Shown piece by piece: positions 49,940-55,033 of a DNA stretch of 55,033 nt. Origin of the DNA: a bacterium (GTDB lineage Bacteria > Patescibacteriota > Minisyncoccia > UBA6257 > JAGOQP01); the NCBI GenBank assembly GCA_021780615.1, contig JAJXYJ010000020.1:1-55033 (forward strand), in the 5' to 3' direction. The stretch's first letter is position 1, and each line of letters opens with the position of its first letter. The notes below the pieces were generated by a model. It saw nothing but the letters and a program-made list of their open reading frames with translations. It was not told where the DNA came from and did not search any database. Both the position numbers and the translations under genes were made by a program.

Positions 49940-50740
49940 TTAGAAGCCAAAGAGATGGCTGAAAAATTGTCCGATTTGTCTAAAGGGTGCAAAGAAACCA
50001 AAATTATTTTGCGGAGCACCGCCCGATGCATGAGATGTTTGATCCACCAGCGTTGATGCGGTTACTGCCGTGCCTTGCACGACTCCTTGCACCACAACCC
50101 GATCACCAACCTGCACGTTTGAAAGAGTACTTACGGCATTGCCCATAACCACTTTTGCATTTGATGTATCAATAGTGTAGCGAATACCGGTAGTCGTTCC
50201 CACCACAACACTCGATCCATTCATACTCACCACACTTCCTGCCACCACCGGCTCACCAGTACCCACAATGGGAGTGGAGGTGCCATGCATCCCATAGATG
50301 CCAACTCCCCGTCCGGGCATCTGCCCATCACGAATTACCGTCGCAACAATTGACGTGCCTTGCAGAGTGCCTTGCACCATAACCCTATCTCCCGTGGCAA
50401 TGGATGCCACCGTGCTTGTTGCTCCATCTTTTATAACCTGCGCGGTACTCGCGTCAACACTGAATACCGTTGGATTTGCCTGCGGTACTGGCGTGTTTGC
50501 CACCCCTCTTGAAGGAAATCCTTGTGTTCGGGTAACCGTCAAAGTGGTGCCACTAATAGAGGTAACAGTTCCCACAACTGCTGGTCGAGCGCCTGACCCT
50601 GGTGCTCCACGGTGCATACCGCCTACCTCATGTACTGGTTGATTCACCGTTGCGGCAGACACTGAAAGCGTCATTCCCAAACCAATCACCGCCCCCAGAG
50701 CCACCATGACAAAAAAATATTTTTTCATAAACATATTCAT
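49940..50740 (-). CDS. Secreted protein with repeated DUF5666-like beta domains
   Basis: 266 aa. Signal peptide (MFMKKYFFVMVALGAVIGLGMTLSVSA, ending near residue 30). Two repeats of a beta-rich unit: VVGTVTSISGTTLTVTRT...FSVDASTAQVIKDG...GDRVMVQGTL and VAGSVVSMNGSSVVVGTT...YTIDTSNAKVVMGN...GDRVVVQGVV. This resembles DUF5666 units. A hydrophobic C-terminal tail (FGFFAPFRQIGQFFSHLF) could associate with membrane. Role unknown. ATG at 50740; the ATG at 50728 is also possible. Confidence 0.7.
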   Translation of the reverse strand: MNMFMKKYFFVMVALGAVIGLGMTLSVSAATVNQPVHEVGGMHRGAPGSGARPAVVGTVTSISGTTLTVTRTQGFPSRGVANTPVPQANPTVFSVDASTAQVIKDGATSTVASIATGDRVMVQGTLQGTSIVATVIRDGQMPGRGVGIYGMHGTSTPIVGTGEPVVAGSVVSMNGSSVVVGTTTGIRYTIDTSNAKVVMGNAVSTLSNVQVGDRVVVQGVVQGTAVTASTLVDQTSHASGGAPQNNFGFFAPFRQIGQFFSHLFGF

Positions 50741-50805
50741 ACAATGTTACTCATAATGTGATCGAGACAAATCATCTCAATACACTAGTAATACGTACCG
50801 AGCTA

Positions 50806-50830
50806 CAAAAAAGGTGCGTTCGCACCTTTT
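50806..50830. terminator. Short bidirectional hairpin terminator
   Basis: AAAAGGTGCG / CGCACCTTTT, 10-bp arms with a 2-nt gap. No gene ends close by on the plus strand; the flippase stop is 430 bp away. Confidence 0.5.
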
Positions 50831-50858
50831 GCTATTTTATGTACCATTCTTAAAAATG

Positions 50859-50920
50859 GTCATTCCGAACGTCTCACGAAGAATCTGTATTGAGATGCTT
50901 CGCCTTCGGCTCAGCATGAC
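50859..50920. repeat. BIME-like inverted repeat, copy 1
   Basis: Starts GTCATTCCGAACG and ends CTTCGGCTCAGCATGAC; the ends are inverted. It resembles the common GTCATCCTGA...TCAGnATGAC repeats seen in many bacteria (from memory). Confidence 0.6.
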
Positions 50921-50957
50921 AAACAAAGGTTGCCATCCCAAGTATAAAACCCCCTCT

Positions 50958-51037
50958 GTCATCCTGATCCGCCCAGGGCGGAGAAGGATCTCATACCATC
51001 TTACACAATAGATTCTTCACCTTTGGTTCAGCATGAC
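50958..51037. repeat. BIME-like inverted repeat, copy 2
   Basis: Starts GTCATCCTGATCCGCC, has GGCGGAGAAGGATCTCAT, and ends TTGGTTCAGCATGAC. Longer than copy 1 and with an internal GC hairpin. Confidence 0.65.
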
Positions 51038-51101
51038 AAATTACCAATTACTAGTTACCGATTACCATATATCCTCCATTCAAAATTCAATCCGCCAATT
51101 T

Positions 51102-51166
51102 ATTGAAAATTCTATAATTATAAAATTGATTGGAAATTGAAAATTAATTATCTCTTACTAATTACC
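51102..51166. repeat. 65-bp direct repeat, copy 1
   Basis: Begins ATTGAAAATTCTATAATTA and ends TCTCTTACTAATTACC. It matches 54122-54186 at 63 of 65 positions. Both are between genes. Confidence 0.9.
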
Positions 51167-51257
51167 CCTCCTCCGCTTAAGCTATGGAGGACACGCAATT
51201 ACTGATTACTGTTTTTTAATCCCTCCTTTCAATCGAAATTCAAAATTCAAAATTGTC

Positions 51258-52739
51258 TCACTGACTACCAATCTCTCTCCTCCTCAAAATCTCCTTCATC
51301 TTACCCCACCCCTCACTCAAGCTCTCCTCCCGTAAAACTAAGAGAAGTCCAAAGTAAGTTATAAGTCCCGCCCCCACAATCGCATACACATTCATATTTA
51401 TTTCACGTAGTATCACCAGCACCACCGCCATCCCTGCCGATGCGGCAACAATCTTGCCAATCTGGTGCCACACGCGAAAATGAAACTCCCGGCGCATCAC
51501 CCGCATCAAATACACCGTAATAATAATCTGATTGATAACCGTCGAAAGCGCCGCTCCATCAATACCCAAAAAAGGAATCAAAAGAAGATTAAATGCAAAA
51601 TTTCCCACCACGCCCAAAATGACATACGTAAATAATTTTCGTTCTTGGTTGAGTGCAAAAACGGCATTGCCAAACATCGCCGACAAAAACACCGGCAAAA
51701 ACGTTAAGCTTAAAATACGAAATGCCGCCACGCCATACAAATACTGCGCGCCATAAAGAATATGCACCACCTCCCAGGCCAACACCGCGCCCCCCACCGT
51801 CAATGGCACCGCCAGCATGGTAAGCAGTGATAATCCTTTTTCCAAAATCGCCTTCATGCGGTCCTTGTTATCCATAAGTCGCGCCATGGAAGGAAAGAAC
51901 GCGATAGAAATCAATCCGGGAATCAAATAAATCATCTGAATCACCCGCTGTGCCGCCCCATAGTATCCCACATCCTGTATGCTCCCAAACCACCCCACCA
52001 TCACCGTATCAGTATTAAGCATAATTACTCCCATCACCGCCACCATACCAAACGGCCAACTGGCCATAAATATTTTTTTTACCAATCTCTTGTCAAACGA
52101 GCGATACGCATTGCGCACGTACGCGCGAAATGGATAAAATGCCGTCAAAAATCCGATAAACGTACCGGCAATATATCCCCAAATAAGCGCCTCGGCAGTC
52201 CTGGCAATCATCAGTGCCGCAAAACCAAAAATAACAATGGATATATTAGTCACCATCTGTACCATGGACTCCACCTGCATCCGCTCCCATGCCCGCGATA
52301 ACGTCGCTCCAAAATCCCGCAACCCATCAATGCCCAACATAATGACCACCAAGGGAATGAGCTCAAGCACCTCCCCTTGTTTAATAAAGAGCGGTGTCGC
52401 TCCCAACACAAATACCATAATCGCCACAAACATCAACACCTTAATCACCAATGCCGTGGCAAAGTATCGTTCTTGTACCGATAGATCTCTGCTGGACTCA
52501 CGAGTAATAACTGCGTTAATGCCAAAGTCCATAAACACCGTAAAGAGCGCCGCCAAACTGGTCACATACGAAAACGTACCCCACTCGGACACCCCCATCA
52601 CCCGAGCGGCATAGATAATAATCACCAGCTTAATAAGCCGCGAAAAAATCTGACCGATAAACAGCCAGAAGGTGTTTTTTACGATAGTCTGCTTAACCGT
52701 CGTGTTATGAAATAAGAAAGATTTTACGCGCCGTATCAT
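51258..52739 (-). CDS. Wzx-like oligosaccharide flippase (MOP superfamily)
   Basis: 493 aa, about 12-14 hydrophobic helices. RLIKLVIIIYAARVMGVSEWGTFSYVTSLAALF and DFGINAVITRESSRD are typical of the polysaccharide-exporter branch; LSLTFLPVFLSAMFGNAVFALNQERKLF follows. It would move lipid-linked glycans across the membrane, in line with the transferase at 47779. The ATG at 52739 has a GGAG sequence 5 nt upstream. Ends with a basic tail (LRRREIGSQ). Confidence 0.88.
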   Translation of the reverse strand: MIRRVKSFLFHNTTVKQTIVKNTFWLFIGQIFSRLIKLVIIIYAARVMGVSEWGTFSYVTSLAALFTVFMDFGINAVITRESSRDLSVQERYFATALVIKVLMFVAIMVFVLGATPLFIKQGEVLELIPLVVIMLGIDGLRDFGATLSRAWERMQVESMVQMVTNISIVIFGFAALMIARTAEALIWGYIAGTFIGFLTAFYPFRAYVRNAYRSFDKRLVKKIFMASWPFGMVAVMGVIMLNTDTVMVGWFGSIQDVGYYGAAQRVIQMIYLIPGLISIAFFPSMARLMDNKDRMKAILEKGLSLLTMLAVPLTVGGAVLAWEVVHILYGAQYLYGVAAFRILSLTFLPVFLSAMFGNAVFALNQERKLFTYVILGVVGNFAFNLLLIPFLGIDGAALSTVINQIIITVYLMRVMRREFHFRVWHQIGKIVAASAGMAVVLVILREINMNVYAIVGAGLITYFGLLLVLREESLSEGWGKMKEILRRREIGSQ

Positions 52740-52969
52740 ATATGCTCCGCCAAAACAATATCCTGCATCATAGCACAAACCGGGCAAATTTCGAATTTTG
52801 AATTCTGAATTTTGAAACGAAAAATGGATGCGATGTCTTATTTGAAATTCGAAATTATCCCACCAGTTACCAATTACTGCTTACCAGTTACTGATTACTA
52901 CTCTCTCCTCCTTAATACTTCCTCCTGAGACATTAGTCATTATCTTTTAGTCATTGTATACTTATCCCC
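52740..52969. other. Intergenic region with repeats
   Basis: 230 bp. TTCGAATTTTGAATTCTG (about 52790) and TTTGAAATTCGAAATT (52841), then the TTACCAATTACTGCTTACC tract (52862-52899). The TATACT before the glycosyltransferase is at 52957. No gene seen. Confidence 0.6.
52957..52962 (+). promoter_or_regulatory. -10 element of the glycosyltransferase gene
   Basis: TATACT, then TATCCCC (7 nt), then ATG at 52970. No SD; a leaderless transcript is expected. Confidence 0.5.
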
Positions 52970-54100
52970 ATGTCCCGTATCCTCATCATCGTTACCAAAG
53001 GAGAAATCGGCGGCGCGCAAACGGTAGTCGCTTCCCTTGCCCGTGGCCTCAAAGAGGCCGGCTTTGACGTTGTTGTTGGTTGTGGTGCCGACACCGGATC
53101 ATTTCTTGAAGAAGAACTTAAAAAATCACTCATTCCCGTTGTCTCATTTAAAAAATTAACTCGTTCCCACAACCCCTTCTCTTTTATTGCCTTCATCGCC
53201 GAACTCCGCACTTTTCTCAAAAAGAATCATTTTGACGTGGTGCATTTCAACAGCACCAACACGCTCTTTGGCGCCATCGCCGCCAAACTCGTTCGTCCCG
53301 CGCCCAAAACCGTATTCACCTTCCATGGACTTTCATTTTTAGACCCTAATCACGATGGCAATGCATTCGTCAAAATTGCCTACTGGATTGCCTTTAAAAT
53401 ACTCATCTGGTTTGTGGATGTCCCCGTGTTTGTGAGTAAAAATAATCTCAACTATACCCGCGAAATCCGTATTACCGCACGAGGCGTTGTTGTCTACAAC
53501 GGCACTTCGCACCAATTTATAGACGGCCAAGAAGCACGTGCTACCCTAGAAGGCTACGCTCATACGCCACTGCAAGACGCCCTCCTCATCGGCTCCATCG
53601 GCCGTCTTGCATACCCTAAAAACTACGAATTTTTTATGCTCGCGGCAAAAGATTTGCACCAAAAATTCCCCGCCGCCCGATTTATCATTATCGGCGATGG
53701 CCCCGACCGCGCCACCTACGAGCATGTAATCGCTTCATTGGACATCGCCTCCATCGTCATTCTTGCCGGCGAAATTCCCCATGCGGAAAATTATTTACAA
53801 GCCTTTGATATCTTCACCCTTACCTCGCTCTACGAAGGCGCACCCATGACACTCATTGAGGCATTGTGCGCCGGCATTACTACCCTCTCTCCCCGCGTCG
53901 GCGGGATTAGCGAAATAATGGCCGACGACAACACGCAACTCTTTGATTCACAGAATATGGCGCAATATGAAGAAAAAATGACTACCCTCATAACCAACAC
54001 CACCCTGCGAATGCAGAAAGCAGTCTGGAACCAAGAACGCTCACACAAATTTTCCACCGAAAATATGGTTCAAAGCTATATCAAGATATATGGAAAGTAA
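52970..54100 (+). CDS. Glycosyltransferase family 4 (GT-B)
   Basis: 376 aa. N-domain ILIIVTKGEIGGAQTVVASLARGL, then VFTFHGLSF; C-domain IGSIGRLAYPKNYEFFMLAA, FIIIGDGPDRATYE and the GT4 signature SLYEGAPMTLIEALCAG...VGGISEIM. It transfers a sugar from a nucleotide donor onto a lipid-linked or glycan acceptor; donor and acceptor cannot be read. First of two plus-strand glycosyltransferases; the flippase diverges from it. Confidence 0.92.
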   Translation: MSRILIIVTKGEIGGAQTVVASLARGLKEAGFDVVVGCGADTGSFLEEELKKSLIPVVSFKKLTRSHNPFSFIAFIAELRTFLKKNHFDVVHFNSTNTLFGAIAAKLVRPAPKTVFTFHGLSFLDPNHDGNAFVKIAYWIAFKILIWFVDVPVFVSKNNLNYTREIRITARGVVVYNGTSHQFIDGQEARATLEGYAHTPLQDALLIGSIGRLAYPKNYEFFMLAAKDLHQKFPAARFIIIGDGPDRATYEHVIASLDIASIVILAGEIPHAENYLQAFDIFTLTSLYEGAPMTLIEALCAGITTLSPRVGGISEIMADDNTQLFDSQNMAQYEEKMTTLITNTTLRMQKAVWNQERSHKFSTENMVQSYIKIYGK

Positions 54101-54121
54101 TGTATTTGTAATAAATTTTTA

Positions 54122-54186
54122 ATTGAAAATTCTATAATGATAAAATTAATTGGAAATTGAAAATTAATTATCTCTTACTAATTACC
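54122..54186. repeat. 65-bp direct repeat, copy 2
   Basis: See 51102-51166 (63 of 65 identical). Followed by the start region of the next glycosyltransferase. Confidence 0.9.
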
Positions 54187-54208
54187 AATTGTTAATTACT
54201 TCACCTTC

Positions 54209-54973
54209 ATGCCTTCCGTCTCCATCATTCTTCCCACATACAACGGTTCACGATTCATTACGCAGGCAATCGACAGCGTGCAAAAACAAACATTCCCCGA
54301 TTGGGAACTTATTGTTATTGACGACGGCTCGACCGATGACACCGCGCACATCATACAAACATACGCACAAAACGACCCGCGCATCACCCTGATGAGGCAG
54401 GCAAATGCCGGTCAGGGCGCGGCACGCAAAAACGGCATTACCCGCGCACAGGGCGCATACATCGCACTCATCGACGATGATGACGTGTGGCAAAACCCGC
54501 TTAAGCTTGAAAACCAAATGGCATTTTTCTTCAAACATTCCGACCACGTGCTGGTTGGATCTGCAAAAACGGAACTCATAAACGAAGCGGGAGAGAACAT
54601 CACCTGGTACAAAAATCCCCAAAGCGATGAAAATATCCGCAATCACATGCTTCTTAAAAACTGCTTCATTACCTCATCAGCTATATTTTCAAAAACCGCA
54701 TACGAAGCGATTGGCGGCTTTTCGAACATGCGCCTTTCGGAAGACTACGAACTTTGGCTCCGCATGGGGAAAGAAGGAAAACTAGCAAACATAGAACACG
54801 CCGACGTGGCATACCGTATACGGCACTCATCAAGTAGCGCATCCCGCCGCCTCAAGCTCTGTGCCAACACACTCTCCCTTATTATTCAACATAAAAATGA
54901 CTACCCACATTTTCTACGAGCATACATCAAGGGCCTACTGCGCTTCCCCTATTATCTTATCAATAAATCATGA
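54209..54973 (+). CDS. Glycosyltransferase family 2 (GT-A)
   Basis: 254 aa. SIILPTYNGSRFITQAIDSV, ELIVIDDGSTDDT, GQGAARKNGITRAQGAYIALIDDDD (DXD-type metal site) and SEDYELWLRMGKEGK (the usual ED motif). It uses a nucleotide sugar donor with a divalent metal. It lies 108 bp after the GT4 gene in the same direction. The C-terminus (LLRFPYYLINKS) is basic and hydrophobic, as in related family-2 enzymes. Confidence 0.93.
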   Translation: MPSVSIILPTYNGSRFITQAIDSVQKQTFPDWELIVIDDGSTDDTAHIIQTYAQNDPRITLMRQANAGQGAARKNGITRAQGAYIALIDDDDVWQNPLKLENQMAFFFKHSDHVLVGSAKTELINEAGENITWYKNPQSDENIRNHMLLKNCFITSSAIFSKTAYEAIGGFSNMRLSEDYELWLRMGKEGKLANIEHADVAYRIRHSSSSASRRLKLCANTLSLIIQHKNDYPHFLRAYIKGLLRFPYYLINKS

Positions 54974-54976
54974 CCC

Positions 54977-55012
54977 TTTCATTCCAACGTTCTTGAGAAC
55001 GTTGGAATGAAA
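54977..55012. repeat. 36-bp palindrome after the GT2 stop
   Basis: TTCATTCCAACGTTCT and AGAACGTTGGAATGAA with TG between them. It starts 3 nt after the stop of the GT2 gene. The centre lacks CGAYCG, but CACACATCATAA follows it, as it does the palindrome at 32750. The window ends here, so more copies may follow. Confidence 0.85.
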
Positions 55013-55033
55013 ATAAAACACACATCATAAGAT

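Larger units (their letters stand above)
50741..51257. other. Long repeat-rich intergenic region
   Basis: 517 bp with no gene. It contains a terminator (50806-50830), two BIME-like elements (50859-50920, 50958-51037), a TTACC/ATTACT tract (51041-51066), a 65-bp repeat shared with 54122-54186 (51102-51166), and a CCTCCGCTTAAGCTATGGAGG hairpin (51168-51189). Confidence 0.7.

Noticed and set aside
54977-55012. Palindrome after GT2 as a canonical intrinsic terminator
   Set aside because: No T-tract follows the stem, so it is listed as a palindrome of uncertain function.

Overview
The window looks like a chromosomal segment of a member of the Candidate Phyla Radiation (Patescibacteria), most likely a parcubacterium. 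I infer this from gene content and style, not from a database search: single-copy core genes scattered among CPR-type hypothetical membrane proteins, RNA genes without an encoded CCA end, many genes lacking a Shine-Dalgarno sequence, and intergenic regions full of short AT-rich repeats. No biosynthetic pathway for amino acids, nucleotides or lipids is visible. No prophage, insertion sequence, integrase or CRISPR array is visible either.

Layout. 1-403 holds three long hairpins and a repeat-derived tract. A (p)ppGpp synthetase/hydrolase (+) then converges on parA-parB (-). A tRNA-Leu remnant, an intact tRNA-Leu(CAA) and a PAP2 phosphatase follow. From 5.2 to 16.9 kb is a minus-strand core block: rpsF-ssb-rpsR, rpoB-rpoC, rodA-mltG and tsaD. 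From 17 to 24.2 kb are accessory genes: a small membrane protein, a secreted XAC2610-like protein, an FAD-linked 2-hydroxyacid dehydrogenase (+), two unrecognised proteins, mnmA and murC. From 24.4 to 36.5 kb (-) lie efp, a VirD4-like ATPase with a membrane partner and a sigma-region-4/HARE regulator, secD-secF, a glycerate kinase and a large ileS. From 36.5 to 39.8 kb (+) are smpB, tmRNA, a small ORF and infC-rpmI-rplT, interrupted by a second PAP2 gene (-). From 39.8 to 47.8 kb (-) are a Nudix hydrolase, a membrane-anchored Clp-like AAA+ protein with its membrane partner, and a redox group (thioredoxin reductase-like protein, glutaredoxin, DsbA-like protein) around an MgtC-like protein. From 47.8 kb to the end is an envelope-glycan region: an initiating sugar-phosphate transferase, a DUF502-like protein, a secreted beta-rich protein, a Wzx-like flippase and two glycosyltransferases.

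The most unusual observations are these. (1) IleRS carries an in-frame insertion of about 190 residues that is a complete histidine-phosphatase domain with all catalytic motifs, placed between the SxEEL and DIHRPYVD segments of the synthetase. (2) Long intergenic palindromes (36-42 bp) share a CGAYCG centre; two copies differ by a compensatory base-pair change. (3) Several genes have a TATACT-like -10 element 6-9 nt before the ATG, which implies leaderless mRNAs. (4) A TTCGAA-rich microrepeat found between genes has also entered tsaD and mnmA in frame. (5) A membrane-anchored Clp-type ATPase has a first AAA module that has lost its Walker B acids.
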